A stretch of 55,334 nucleotides of DNA from Candidatus Aminicenantota bacterium (GCA_016783445.1 JADHWO010000010.1:1-55334); one strand, 5' to 3'; shown: positions 1 to 9,214, counted from the first letter of the stretch. The notes: generated from the letters alone by a model not told the origin. Numbers and translations: made by a program.

Positions 1-7
1 TCCTTTC

Positions 8-89
8 GTCATTCCTGCGGAAGCAGGGATCCAGTCTATTATAAAATATTTTTTTTATTCTTCTGGATTCCTGCTTCCGCAGGAATGAC
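8..89. repeat. inverted repeat (hairpin) of a dispersed palindromic element
   Basis: Positions 8-34 and 63-89 are inverted copies matching at 26 of 27 bases, separated by a 28-base AT-rich loop. The arm begins GTCATTCCTGCGGAAGCAGG. Arms of this kind are common dispersed extragenic palindromes in many environmental genomes. Transcribed, it would form a long hairpin. Nothing else was recognised in the rest of the 348 bases before the first gene. Confidence 0.75.
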
Positions 90-348
90 AACTTGCCTTC
101 TTACTCCGTCATGATTTTCAACTAATTGGGAGATGAACCGTATTTTACAAATAGTGTATTTTCGAATCCCATTTTTTCGTTATTGTAACGAATTTGAGCT
201 ATTATTTAAGGTTTTTCGATAAAAGTAAACCCTTTTTGAAATATTTCAGTATATACTATATGAATGTGTTCATGTATTCTATTCTCATTCTGCACTTCTG
301 TCTCGTTCAATTTCATGTCATTGGTTCAAAAAAGAAGAAGGAGTTATT

Positions 349-2691
349 ATGCTGAAAAATTACTTCAAAATTGCTTTCAGAAACATAACAAAAAACAAGC
401 TTTTTGCCACAATTAATACCCTCGGATTGACTGTGGGTATGGCCTGTTTCACATTGATTACACTCTGGATTCAGGATGAGCTGAGTTTTGACAAATTCCA
501 TGCGAAAAAGGATGACCTGTACCTGCTGACGATCATACATCCCGACGATGTAATGGATCCTAATGTTCCCTATGCTTTAGCCCCTCGCCTGGCGGATGAA
601 TTTCCCGAAATCATCCATTACACCCGGATATTCAAACTTGGCAATCAGCGGACATGTTCGTTCAAATATCAGCCGGATGAAGGCCTGCCCATCAAGTTTT
701 ACGAGAATAATGTGAATCTCGTCGACTCTTCCTTTTTTTCCATGTTCTCTTTCCGGTTTAAACACGGTAGCCCTGAGGTAGCTTTGCAGAATCGCAATTC
801 AATCGTCATCAATGATAAAACAGCCACCAAGTATTTCGGTCAAAACAATCCACTGGGAAAAGTTTTAACCTTAAACAACAGGACAGACTTGGTCGTCTCG
901 GGTGTTATAAACATTCCTTCCAATTCTCATATCCAGTTAGATTTTATAGCGCTTTTGCCCAACAGAATGGAAAACAACTGGAACTGGAGTGATCCCTCTT
1001 ATGTACTTCTCGAAAGGAATGCTTCCTTATCTGACTTGAAAGAGAAAGTCGCTGGAGCTTTAAAAAAATACAGTCCCTACCAGCAGGCGGAAAGGCTTAA
1101 AACCGATCTTTTGCCGCTGACTAAGGTTCATTTGAATTTTGGGCGCAGGACCTATGTCTATATATTTTCCGTGATTGCTGTCTTTATCCTGCTCATCGCC
1201 TGTATCAATTACATGAATCTGGCAACGGCAAGCTCATCCAATCGAGCCAGAGAAGTCGGATTGAGAAAGGTCATGGGAGCCAAACGGACTGAGCTCATCC
1301 AACAGTTCTTAGGAGAATCCATTTTCATGTCTGCTTTGGGGCTTGTTTTTTCGCTTTTTCTGGTCACGATTGGCCTTCCTTTAATAAACGAACTCACATC
1401 CAAACAGCTCACGTTTTCTCTCCTTCACAGTCATACGATGTATTTTTTCCTGTTTGGGCTGATCTTTGCTGTGGGATTGATTTCAGGAATCTATCCAGCC
1501 TTCTTCCTATCATCCAGCCAACCCGTGGACACTCTTAAGGCTTCTCTGGGTTTTAAGTCCAGACGTTCATCCTTTCGCCTGGTGTCGGTGGTTGGTCAGT
1601 TCGCCATTTCCGTATTGCTTATCGCCTGCACTGCGGTGGTCTTTAAACAATTGAGCTATATACAGAAAAGGCCCCTGGGCATTAAGACAGATCTTGTAAT
1701 CAAAACGCGCGTTAACCAACCCCTGCTGAGTCGGTTTGGAAGCTATAAGAATAAACTGCTTCAAAACTTTAACATCTTAAATGTCACGGCAGGACAGGAG
1801 GTTCCCTACGCAGAAGACTATAAGACCAGCGGAGTGGAATGGAAGGGAAAAGACCCGGAGTTATCTCCCAATGTAAGATACTCTATTTCGCATTTCGATT
1901 ATATCGAGACATTCGAGATGGAGATTGTGGATGGCCGCAGTTTTAGAAGGGAGTCTTTGGCCGATAAAAATAATTATGTCATCAATGAAGAGGCCGCCAG
2001 ATATATGGGGATGGAAGACCCGGTCGGACAGCAGCTCAGATTCTGGGGAAACGATGGGACCATTATCGGCGTCGTTAAAAATTACCATCATGTTCCCCTG
2101 CACAGGGAGATCATGCCTCATGTGTTCACCATAAATCCGCGACGTTACAGCTCGCTGAAATATGTATTTATCAAGATTGCGCCTGAAAATATTCCAGATA
2201 CCCTCAGATACATTAAAGAAACGTCAGAGAGTTATGCGCCTGGCTATCCATACGAATACAGTTTCCTGGATCAAGGAATCGGGAACCTCTACCAGACCGA
2301 ACAAAAATTGGGGAGAATCTTCGGTTACTTTGCGTTCATCGCCATTTTTGTCTCCTGTCTGGGGATTTTCGGACTCGCTTCTTTTACTGCCGAAAAGCGA
2401 ACCAAGGAGATCGGCATCCGCAAGGTTCTGGGTGCCTCTGTCTCCAGTATCGTGCTCCTTCTCTCCAAAGAGTTTTCCAGATGGATCCTCCTGGCTAACA
2501 TCATCGCCTGGCCTATCGGCTGGTATGTGATGCACAAATGGCTGGAAAATTTTGCTTACCGAACGGGTCTCAATCCTTTGCTATTCATACTTGCCGGAGT
2601 GCTTTCGTTTATAATAGCGGCGCTGCCCATCAGCTACCAGTCCATCAAAGCTGCCATAGCCGATCCCGTCGATTTCCTCAGGTATGAGTAA
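349..2691 (+). CDS. ABC transporter permease, two-module FtsX/MacB type
   Basis: This is an inner-membrane permease of about 780 residues, the usual length for the duplicated FtsX/MacB_PCD permeases found in Bacteroidota and Acidobacteriota-like bacteria. The N-terminal transmembrane helix is followed by a periplasmic MacB_PCD-like domain, an FtsX domain near residues 270-400, a second periplasmic region, and a second FtsX domain near 650-780. Each FtsX domain starts with the family motif (REVGLRKVMGA and KEIGIRKVLGA). A good ribosome site (AAGGAG, 336-341) supports the start at 349. The ATPase partner is not in the window; it may lie upstream, or the gene may be a lone permease. The family usually exports lipoproteins, peptides or toxic compounds; the substrate here is unknown. 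The stop codon lies inside a dispersed repeat end. Confidence 0.9.
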   Translation: MLKNYFKIAFRNITKNKLFATINTLGLTVGMACFTLITLWIQDELSFDKFHAKKDDLYLLTIIHPDDVMDPNVPYALAPRLADEFPEIIHYTRIFKLGNQRTCSFKYQPDEGLPIKFYENNVNLVDSSFFSMFSFRFKHGSPEVALQNRNSIVINDKTATKYFGQNNPLGKVLTLNNRTDLVVSGVINIPSNSHIQLDFIALLPNRMENNWNWSDPSYVLLERNASLSDLKEKVAGALKKYSPYQQAERLKTDLLPLTKVHLNFGRRTYVYIFSVIAVFILLIACINYMNLATASSSNRAREVGLRKVMGAKRTELIQQFLGESIFMSALGLVFSLFLVTIGLPLINELTSKQLTFSLLHSHTMYFFLFGLIFAVGLISGIYPAFFLSSSQPVDTLKASLGFKSRRSSFRLVSVVGQFAISVLLIACTAVVFKQLSYIQKRPLGIKTDLVIKTRVNQPLLSRFGSYKNKLLQNFNILNVTAGQEVPYAEDYKTSGVEWKGKDPELSPNVRYSISHFDYIETFEMEIVDGRSFRRESLADKNNYVINEEAARYMGMEDPVGQQLRFWGNDGTIIGVVKNYHHVPLHREIMPHVFTINPRRYSSLKYVFIKIAPENIPDTLRYIKETSESYAPGYPYEYSFLDQGIGNLYQTEQKLGRIFGYFAFIAIFVSCLGIFGLASFTAEKRTKEIGIRKVLGASVSSIVLLLSKEFSRWILLANIIAWPIGWYVMHKWLENFAYRTGLNPLLFILAGVLSFIIAALPISYQSIKAAIADPVDFLRYE

Positions 2692-2707
2692 CCTGAATTA
2701 TTCATGA
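2689..2707 (+). repeat. transposon-end-like repeat (TAACCTGAATTATTCATGA)
   Basis: This 19-base motif matches the ends of the mobile element at 42410-42671 and the copy at 38531-38560. Here it overlaps the stop codon of the ABC permease, so the TAA comes from the repeat. No partner end was found nearby. The rest of the 300-base gap up to 2992 holds only the promoter of the next gene. Confidence 0.5.
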
Positions 2708-2931
2708 TTATTCATTCTGTCCGAATTTGGATTTCAGAAGACTCTATTTTTTAAATAAATCAAGGTAATTCCACAAAACAAAAAGTCTATTACGGGAAAG
2801 GCCAGTAATCTCTTTTACCATGCCGGCTTGATTAAGTAGTGTTGTTTATATGTACCTGCATTAAATAAATTCTTCTTCATGGTCAGCAAACATGAAATAA
2901 ATCAATTTTTTATTTCAAATTTAAGTTCATC

Positions 2932-2982
2932 TTGACATTTATTACATGCTTACTATACAATATTAACAATAATTGTATAGTA
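2932..2982 (+). promoter_or_regulatory. sigma70-type promoter with overlapping 11-bp dyad operator
   Basis: TTGACA at 2932-2937 is followed 18 bases later by TACAAT at 2956-2961 (TATACA at 2954-2959 with 16-base spacing is an alternative). A perfect inverted repeat, TACTATACAAT (2951-2961) and ATTGTATAGTA (2972-2982), covers the -10 box and the predicted transcription start. That is the position expected for a repressor site. The ribosome site GAGGTG (2983-2988) and ATG (2993) follow directly. Confidence 0.65.
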
Positions 2983-2992
2983 GAGGTGCAAT

Positions 2993-4261
2993 ATGGAATT
3001 AAGAAGCATCATTAAAGACATTTTAAAAGAAAACGAGAACATTTTGATAAAAGACCTTAAGAAAAGGGATTTTGACACTAAATCTCTCATTAAAAAAAGA
3101 TTAAATAAGATTATCACGTTAACGGGTTTTAGAAGAGTTGGTAAAACATATCTTTTATTCCTTATTTTAGAAAAAATAAGGGATCAGTTCTTTATTTACT
3201 TCAATTTTGAAGATGAAAGAATCCCGGAAGCAACAAAAGTTTTTGCTGAATTGATGTATTCTATAGAAGAACTTTACGAAACACGTCCCACTTATCTTCT
3301 CTTTGATGAGATACATATCATCCCGGGGTGGGGAAAATTTTTGCGACGTACTATAGACAAGGAATACAAGATATTTGTTACAGGTTCCAGTTCAAAACTT
3401 GGATTAAAAGAGATTCCTACCGAATTAAGAGGCCGCACTATTAACTACACAATATTCCCTTTAAGTTTTAATGAATACCTCCATTTTAAGACGGTGGATA
3501 TTAAAGAACTTTATTCTCAGAAGATAATTGAAATTAAAAGAATCTTTCGTGAGTTTTTAATTTACGGTGGATTTCCAGAAATTTATGATGCAAACGAACT
3601 TGAGCGCAAGGAGGTTATACAAGAATATTTCAGAACTCTCGTACAGAGAGACCTGATTGAACGATTCAACATTAGAGAAGAAGCCTTATTAGATGCTACC
3701 GTAAAATTATTACTGAATTCAGTGATGGTTTCAATCTCAAAACTAACCAAGACTCTAAAGAGCATGGGGTTCAGATGTAGCAAAAATACTATTTCCAATT
3801 ATATCTCATATTTAGAAAAATCGTTTTTTATATTTCAAGTATTGTATTATTCAAAAAATGTAAAGGATCAGATGCAGTATCCGAGAAAAATCTATTTAAT
3901 CGATAATGGCTTTATAAAATATTTATCTTTTAATCCTAATGAAGCACGATTTTTAGAAAATATTGTGGCAGTAGAGCTTAAAAGAAGAGGCAATGAATTT
4001 TATTACTGGCGGAATCAGAAAGGAGAGGAAGTTGATTTTGTTGTTGTGGAAAATGAAATGGCAACTCAACTAATTCAAGTTAGTTATGATATTTCTCTTA
4101 CTGATACAAAAGAAAGAGAAACACGAGCCTTGATAAAAGGCATTAAACATTTTGGACTTAAAAAGGGGCTTATACTGACTTTTGACAGCGAAGAAATCAT
4201 AAAATCCGGAGAATATGAATTAGAGGTAAAACCTGTATGGAAATGGCTTTTAAATATATAA
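2993..4261 (+). CDS. AAA ATPase with C-terminal DUF4143 domain
   Basis: This 422-residue cytoplasmic protein belongs to the widespread AAA_14/DUF4143 family. The Walker A motif GFRRVGKT lies at residues 45-52, the Walker B motif YLLFDEIH at 101-108, a sensor-like TGSSSK near 130-135, and the ELRGRT motif near 144-149. The C-terminal half has the family's DNGFIKY motif and the EVDFVV motif, which resembles a degenerate PD-(D/E)xK nuclease core. Family members are often strain-variable and found near toxin-antitoxin genes; their function is not established. The gene runs convergently with the HigA-like gene, 19 bases away. Its promoter carries a tight dyad, so transcription is probably repressed by a local regulator or by the protein itself. 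That is inference. Confidence 0.9.
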   Translation: MELRSIIKDILKENENILIKDLKKRDFDTKSLIKKRLNKIITLTGFRRVGKTYLLFLILEKIRDQFFIYFNFEDERIPEATKVFAELMYSIEELYETRPTYLLFDEIHIIPGWGKFLRRTIDKEYKIFVTGSSSKLGLKEIPTELRGRTINYTIFPLSFNEYLHFKTVDIKELYSQKIIEIKRIFREFLIYGGFPEIYDANELERKEVIQEYFRTLVQRDLIERFNIREEALLDATVKLLLNSVMVSISKLTKTLKSMGFRCSKNTISNYISYLEKSFFIFQVLYYSKNVKDQMQYPRKIYLIDNGFIKYLSFNPNEARFLENIVAVELKRRGNEFYYWRNQKGEEVDFVVVENEMATQLIQVSYDISLTDTKERETRALIKGIKHFGLKKGLILTFDSEEIIKSGEYELEVKPVWKWLLNI

Positions 4262-4280
4262 TCAGCTAAACTATTATGGC

Positions 4281-4583
4281 TTAACCTGCCACCCTTGTAT
4301 GTATTTCCTTTGTAAGACGATCACCCAACCGGTCCTTTTCTATCTCCAAAGCATATCTTGTCTGGAGATTCATCCAAAACCTCTCGGAAGTTCCAAAATA
4401 CTGAGATAGGCGAAGGGAGGTATCAGCAGTAACAGCCCGTTTCCCATGTACAATCTCATTGATCCGTCGGGGCGGGACAGAAATATCCTTCGCCAGGCGA
4501 TACTGGCTGATCCCCATAGGCTTGAGAAACTCCTCAAGCAGAACTTCCCCAGGATGAATAGGAGGCATCTTCGATTTACTCAT
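4281..4583 (-). CDS. higA: HigA/VapI-type XRE antitoxin, apparently without a toxin
   Basis: The protein of about 100 residues has the HigA signature IHPGEVLLEEFL, then an XRE helix-turn-helix (near 24-60: SQYRLAKDISV, then RRINEIVHGKR) and the conserved SERFWMNLQ tail. I chose the ATG at 4583 because AGAGAG lies just upstream; an in-frame GTG at 4607 would add eight residues but has no ribosome site. In higBA modules the HigB toxin normally lies directly upstream of higA. The 200 bases upstream (4584-4803) hold no HigB-like frame on this strand, so this is an orphan regulator or an antitoxin that lost its toxin. It could act on the dyad promoter of the convergent ATPase gene, but nothing shows this directly. 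Confidence 0.85.
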   Translation of the reverse strand: MSKSKMPPIHPGEVLLEEFLKPMGISQYRLAKDISVPPRRINEIVHGKRAVTADTSLRLSQYFGTSERFWMNLQTRYALEIEKDRLGDRLTKEIHTRVAG

Positions 4584-4687
4584 GGCTCTCTCTTTTAAGT
4601 TCATCACAAGAATGATTATTCGAAACTGTTAAATTTCTGTCTTGATTTCTTATTAACTTTGTGACATCGTAAGAAATATTCATCCCT

Positions 4688-4807
4688 ATGATATTTGAAC
4701 CTTATGGGGAAGCAGCAATGGACCGGTTACCAACACCCAATTTTCCAGATAGAGAGGTTGGGTATTTTAATATTTTTACATCCTTCAAATTTATGGAGGT
4801 TGAGTGA
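4688..4807 (+). CDS. possible 39-residue small protein upstream of the lipoprotein caspase
   Basis: A short frame from ATG 4688 ends in TGA at 4805-4807, overlapping the ATG of the caspase gene as TGATG, the classic arrangement for translational coupling. No convincing ribosome site precedes it and it resembles nothing I know. It may be a leader peptide, the end of a decayed gene, or chance. Confidence 0.2.
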   Translation: MIFEPYGEAAMDRLPTPNFPDREVGYFNIFTSFKFMEVE

Positions 4808-6306
4808 TGAAAAAAGTAATTTTATACTCTATTTCATTCTCTATATTATTAGGCTTACTTGGCTGTGCGCATACTCAATATGTAGCAAACCTCGAACTCA
4901 GAAAACATGTAATTGATAGTTCAAGGCTTCCGAAATATGATCTAGTAATCGGAATTCAGTTTACAGATGAAACACCAAGTGAAGCAACCAAATCCATAAA
5001 AGGTGATTTTGCTGCTGAAGTTACTAACTGGTGTGTTAAATCTCTGGAAGAAGACAAAATTTTCAAAAGAGCAGTAAATCTTTATAAAAATAAAAGCGCA
5101 GAAGTGGATGTTATTTTAAAAGGTATTATTAAATCAATTAAGGTGGACGAACCAGGAATTTCAGGGCTCTCAAGTGTACTTGCTATTTTTTATGGAATAG
5201 CACCTATGGTAGAATTCTATTCATCCCGCAAACCGATAAGTTCATCTGCCACTGTTAAATTCCTATTGATCGAGCCAAAAACTAATAATCTTTTATGGAG
5301 CCAAGTAATAGAAGAAACTGCTGGAGAGAGAATCCCGATGGCAAAATCGAGTAAACTGATCTTCGCCTCAGTCACTAAAACAGTCGAATCCTTTTTAACC
5401 GAAACCGATTTTCCTACAGAACTAAACAAAGTTACTCCAACAGTAAGGCCTGCTGAAATGGGTGCAGCTAAAAAAGAGCTCCCAATAACACCTGCAGTCA
5501 CTACCTCCCTTGAAAGGGTACCCGTTGGGCAGCACTGGGCAGTTATAATTGGGGTATCCGATTATAAAGACAGCCGTATACCTCCCCTCAGATACGCTAC
5601 TGCTGACGCTGTGTCTTTCCATGACTGGTTAATCTCCCCTGAGGGAGGTCATTATCCTCCTTCACATGTAAAACTCCTGGTTAACAAACAGGCAACAGGA
5701 CAAAATATTAGAGAGGCCTTGTTTGTTTGGCTCAAACAGGCCATAGAAGAGGATATGGTGCTTATCTTTTTTGCAGGCCACGGATCTCCTGATTCCCCTG
5801 ATTCCCCTGAAAACCTTTTCCTTCTTCCTTATGATGTTAAGTACGATAATATATCCACCACCGGCTTTCCTATGTGGGACATTGAGACCGCACTCAAGAG
5901 GTTCGTTAAAGCCAAAAAGGTAGTAGTGATGGCCGATGCCTGCCATGCTGGTGGAGTTGGACAAGCCTATGATGTTGCCCGAAGAGCCAACAGAGACCTC
6001 AAAATCAATCCGATCAGCTCAGCAATACAAAAACTCTCCGTAATAAGTGAAGGAGTTGCCGTTCTTAGTGCTTCAGACGATAAGCAATATTCACAGGAAG
6101 GTGAAAAATGGGGCGGAGGCCATGGCGTATTCAGTCATTTCTTACTCGAAGGCTTAAAAGGAGCAGCTGATTACAACAAGGATAACATTGTCACTCTTGG
6201 AGAGCTCATTCCTTACCTATCTGAGCAAGTGAGGAGGGCAACAAGGAACGCTCAGAGCCCGACAATTGCGGGAAAGTTTGATCCTGCATTAAGTATAGAA
6301 AGATAA
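4807..6306 (+). CDS. caspase-like (C14) peptidase lipoprotein with EF-hand-like loop
   Basis: The lipobox LLGC (Cys20) marks an exported lipoprotein. Residues about 30-205 form an uncharacterised domain in which positions 99-170 resemble proteins that build an outer-membrane or periplasmic assembly. The C-terminal caspase domain starts near HWAVIIGVSDY (243). It has catalytic His325 in FFAGHGS and Cys379 in DACHAGG. A 12-residue loop at 455-466 (DYNKDNIVTLGE) has acidic/Asn side chains at EF-hand positions 1, 3, 5 and 12. GGAGG at 4795-4799 is 7 bases from ATG 4807; GTG 4804 is a less likely start. Bacterial caspase-like peptidases cut after basic residues or act as signalling proteases in known cases. 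The substrate here is unknown. The gene converges with an LPP20/DUF4384 gene. Confidence 0.88.
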   Translation: MKKVILYSISFSILLGLLGCAHTQYVANLELRKHVIDSSRLPKYDLVIGIQFTDETPSEATKSIKGDFAAEVTNWCVKSLEEDKIFKRAVNLYKNKSAEVDVILKGIIKSIKVDEPGISGLSSVLAIFYGIAPMVEFYSSRKPISSSATVKFLLIEPKTNNLLWSQVIEETAGERIPMAKSSKLIFASVTKTVESFLTETDFPTELNKVTPTVRPAEMGAAKKELPITPAVTTSLERVPVGQHWAVIIGVSDYKDSRIPPLRYATADAVSFHDWLISPEGGHYPPSHVKLLVNKQATGQNIREALFVWLKQAIEEDMVLIFFAGHGSPDSPDSPENLFLLPYDVKYDNISTTGFPMWDIETALKRFVKAKKVVVMADACHAGGVGQAYDVARRANRDLKINPISSAIQKLSVISEGVAVLSASDDKQYSQEGEKWGGGHGVFSHFLLEGLKGAADYNKDNIVTLGELIPYLSEQVRRATRNAQSPTIAGKFDPALSIER

Positions 6307-6417
6307 GAGGTTGTCTTAGCTAAGTCCTCAGGCAAACCAGGAACATAACCACCAAATTTCTGAGGGAGATATTATTCTGTAATTCCAGGAAGTTTTCTAT
6401 CTGAAGGGCAGGGCAGA

Positions 6418-8040
6418 TTACTTTTTCATCGTAGTAATCACAATCTTTGCCTCTGCTTGATGGCTTTCCGTTTGCTCTTTTTTCTGGAATCCCCGAAGTT
6501 TTTTAGCGGCAACTTCCGGTGGTGCTTCTTTTAGAAACAAATAGCCACCCTCTTTAACCGTTTCCACTTTTTCAAAAGGTGCTGTACTTGCCAGGCAGAT
6601 CAGCATCTCCGCACCAAATGGAGGAACACACACAAACTCCTCTGGAACTTTAACAGCACGGTTAACTCTTGATTGGCCGATAAAATAATCGTCATAAAGA
6701 AGCGTGCGCCGTCCATCAGCAAGAATATAGAGCAGGCGAATGTGAGATTCCCGGTTAACTCGAACATTTACGTTCATGGTCTCGCCTTCTGTAAGAAGCA
6801 AGTTCTCACTGCCTTTATTGGTCCACACTTCAACCTGAAGCTGCCCGCTTTTAAACTCACCTTCGGCAAATGCCTGCTGTTCTATAATTGCACTGTTGAA
6901 ATTTTGTGGTTTAAAACCGAGGCTGGCGGATTTTATCAGTTCTTTGTCAAAAACAACCGAGGCGCCTGCCAGAGGTTTACCGGTGTTAATATCGCGCAAG
7001 TTTGTCAGCAGTTTTATTTTCTCTTCCTGTTCCCAGTAAGTGCCGGAAAGAAGCCATTCTGCACCAGAGGCTTTCGCCAGGTCCCGCGTAATCTGCGTAG
7101 ACTTGGGTTTAAAATCTCTGGTTTGATTCACTGCATTCCATTTGCCTATCTGTCCAAATTCGGTTTCAAGCGTTTGTCGAAAATACCGGGCAAAAGTACT
7201 GCTCATTTTTGTATCCTGATAAGTGAAGGGAGTAACCAGAACTCTGCCTTCAGGTTCTTTTACGTGCTTCGCGATCTGAAATACAACAATACGTGCCACA
7301 TCATCGACAGCTTTCATCGACTGCTTCAGGAGCTGGCCAATCTTGTTAGACACCTCTGCCTGGCTCATAAGTGTAGGTTTTATTTCAGTTTTAGTTTCGT
7401 CAGTTTTTGCCAGCTCATCAAACGCGGCGTCTATGGAACTTAACTGTTTTGCCACCACCAGAATCGTTTCTGCCTCTTTTAATTCTTCATAAAGCGGGTA
7501 AAGACTCAGGTATTTTGTTACAGCTTCTTCTGTTTTTGAGTTCTTTTCATCCTCTTGTGCAGCGGCAATAATTCTCTTTATATCAGCACGAAGTTTTGAG
7601 CTCTTCTCTGTGTAAATACTGACAAGTTTTGTCCGGCTAATATAAGCGAGAACGTATGTGGCGGGATTTCTGCGGCTATCATCTACATATACCTCTGTCT
7701 GAAGTCCCATAAGCTGAATTACCGTGGAACTCTGGGTAATCGAACTCGCATATTGAGAAAACCGTTTATTCTTTTCTTCCGTTACTGTAGCGAACAAGCT
7801 TTCGACCTTCACGACGATCTTGCGGGAAATATCAGCACGTGCATTATCCTGGGCAATCTGAGAGGCTTCCGGTCCTTTGCCTACAGCCGAACCAAAGCCG
7901 ACTAAATACCTAATTTCGGGATACTTACTTGATTTACCAAAATTCTTGACCCAATCAGGCGCATCTTTCGCCTGCACAACTGTAAGAGTTAAAAACAAAG
8001 ATATAACCAGTAAAAAAGACATCCAAGTTTTTTTATGCAT
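6418..8040 (-). CDS. LPP20 / FlgO-like / DUF4384 three-domain exported protein
   Basis: A signal peptide (about 1-24, ending VVQA) precedes an LPP20-like domain (about 27-140: PDWV, then YLVGFGSA and ARADISRKI). A FlgO/CsgG-like domain follows near 255-375, with EGRVLVTPF and GAEWLLSGTYW. A DUF4384 domain lies near 400-490, with VNRESHIRLLYILADG and PFGAEMLICLAS. Each family is linked to the outer membrane or periplasm: FlgO aids flagellar assembly in Vibrio, and DUF4384 often accompanies caspases and kinases. DUF4384 also occurs in the caspase at 36874-38316, which ties this gene to that locus. The product is probably periplasmic or outer-membrane associated. The next upstream gene on this strand is 64 bases away, so co-transcription is possible. 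Confidence 0.82.
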   Translation of the reverse strand: MHKKTWMSFLLVISLFLTLTVVQAKDAPDWVKNFGKSSKYPEIRYLVGFGSAVGKGPEASQIAQDNARADISRKIVVKVESLFATVTEEKNKRFSQYASSITQSSTVIQLMGLQTEVYVDDSRRNPATYVLAYISRTKLVSIYTEKSSKLRADIKRIIAAAQEDEKNSKTEEAVTKYLSLYPLYEELKEAETILVVAKQLSSIDAAFDELAKTDETKTEIKPTLMSQAEVSNKIGQLLKQSMKAVDDVARIVVFQIAKHVKEPEGRVLVTPFTYQDTKMSSTFARYFRQTLETEFGQIGKWNAVNQTRDFKPKSTQITRDLAKASGAEWLLSGTYWEQEEKIKLLTNLRDINTGKPLAGASVVFDKELIKSASLGFKPQNFNSAIIEQQAFAEGEFKSGQLQVEVWTNKGSENLLLTEGETMNVNVRVNRESHIRLLYILADGRRTLLYDDYFIGQSRVNRAVKVPEEFVCVPPFGAEMLICLASTAPFEKVETVKEGGYLFLKEAPPEVAAKKLRGFQKKEQTESHQAEAKIVITTMKK

Positions 8041-8104
8041 GATTTAATCTCTCCATATCGTAAATAAAAAATCGTGAAAACTTGCCAGTAAAACGATAAC
8101 CGGC

Positions 8105-8989
8105 TTATTTATGTTTATAAACTTCAGCTTCTTTTAAGGGGTAAGAAGTCTTCTTAGCATAATCCATAACAGCCTCACTGTTGTCTTTAAGGGGCATGTG
8201 CACAAGTACATAGGGAATTCTATTTTCCGGGTCAAACCAGCGCTCGATAACTTGAACTCGTCTCAAAACAACATCCGTTTTGACAGCGCCGGCTGTACTT
8301 AAGCTTTTATCTTGCCTTTTACCAAGGCTTCGCAACTGAGCAACAAACGACAATGCCATGCCAACTCGAGCATTATATTCAGCTAACTGCCAGGTTTCTT
8401 CTTCATGAAATTGTGGACTGGACTGCCCCACAGCATATACAAAGCCAGGTTTTTTGGGCAGTTTTGATATCCATTCAGGGATTTTTTGATCAAATCCTTT
8501 TGTAGAAGATATTGTTGGAGCTTCACCAGTACACAACAATACAAGCGTTATGTCACCCACTGTTTCAGTGGCTACAACTTTGTGATTTTTCTTTACAAAA
8601 TCTAACACGCCTCCTTCAGGCTCCTCTTTAAAAGCTTCGCCTGCAAATTCCGGACCTAATATTGTATCCTTAAAGCCCCGCTCTCCTTTAATCCTGACAG
8701 AAACGTATTTAGCTAAAACATTGATTCCATTTGTGGTTGCTTCTTCAATAGATGATTCTCGATAAAAAAACGTCTGCGCATAACCAACAGCAAATAGATT
8801 ATTGCTGCTTTGGGGCATATGCCAGAACCATTTGGGGTAGCTGGAATACTTGTGTATCAGCTCTTCTTTATGAAGCTTTTTGAGGGGTTTTACAGTCGTT
8901 CTACAGCAAGGCAGAATAAAAAACGAAAAAAAAAATAAAATAAGAACCAAAAATTCGAGTCGTTTCTTTTTTGAAGTTTTATAACGCAT
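8105..8989 (-). CDS. lipoprotein with two LPP20-like domains
   Basis: A long hydrophobic signal ends in LPCC (Cys28/29), a plausible lipobox. Two LPP20-like units follow. The first (about 45-165) has YPKWFWHMP and NNLFAVGYAQ; the second (about 185-285) has IPEWISKLP, FVYAVGQS and AEYNARVGMALS. LPP20 proteins are surface lipoproteins first described in Helicobacter; their molecular role is unclear. The terminator-like hairpin at 9183-9214 lies between this gene and the next LPP20 gene upstream, so it probably has its own promoter in the 266-base gap. Three LPP20-type genes in a row suggest local duplication and divergence. Confidence 0.78.
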   Translation of the reverse strand: MRYKTSKKKRLEFLVLILFFFSFFILPCCRTTVKPLKKLHKEELIHKYSSYPKWFWHMPQSSNNLFAVGYAQTFFYRESSIEEATTNGINVLAKYVSVRIKGERGFKDTILGPEFAGEAFKEEPEGGVLDFVKKNHKVVATETVGDITLVLLCTGEAPTISSTKGFDQKIPEWISKLPKKPGFVYAVGQSSPQFHEEETWQLAEYNARVGMALSFVAQLRSLGKRQDKSLSTAGAVKTDVVLRRVQVIERWFDPENRIPYVLVHMPLKDNSEAVMDYAKKTSYPLKEAEVYKHK

Positions 8990-9041
8990 TAAAAAATTTG
9001 CTTATACTAACTTAAGAGTGTAGCAATCTTGTTATTAAAGC

Positions 9042-9161
9042 GGGCTTGATAAATCAAGCCCCTACACAATAACAATACAACTTGTGTGATTGCCGCGTCA
9101 CTTCGTTCCTCGCAATGACAATCTTGCTATACCGCTTCCCTATCGCAATGACAATCTTGCC
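9042..9161. repeat. dispersed palindromic repeats (CTTGAT and ATTGCCGC families)
   Basis: GGGCTTGATAAATCAAGCCC at 9042-9061 is a perfect palindrome with 9-base arms. It is followed by an ATTGCCGCGTC...CGCAATGACA unit (9089-9120) and a degenerate partner to 9161. The same two families recur at 18439-18704 and 52107-52156. They look like REP-type extragenic elements. No function is visible. Confidence 0.7.
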
Positions 9162-9182
9162 GCGCTTATTTCAAACGCACGC

Positions 9183-9214
9183 AAAAACAGAGAAAGTAGT
9201 ATTCTACTCTCTCT
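9183..9214 (-). terminator. Rho-independent terminator of the LPP20 gene at 9256-9819
   Basis: On the minus strand, arms of 11 bases (9204-9214 and 9189-9199, one G-U pair) with a 4-base loop are followed by a run of five T (9187-9183). It lies 42 bases after the stop codon at 9256. Confidence 0.6.

Noticed and set aside
6328-6365. CCTCAG / CTGAGG inverted repeat between the convergent caspase and LPP20 genes
   Set aside because: Six base pairs around a 26-base loop; not a credible terminator.
6673-7443. 256-codon plus-strand frame opposite the LPP20/FlgO/DUF4384 gene
   Set aside because: The minus frame carries recognised domains and a signal peptide; the plus frame has no domain.
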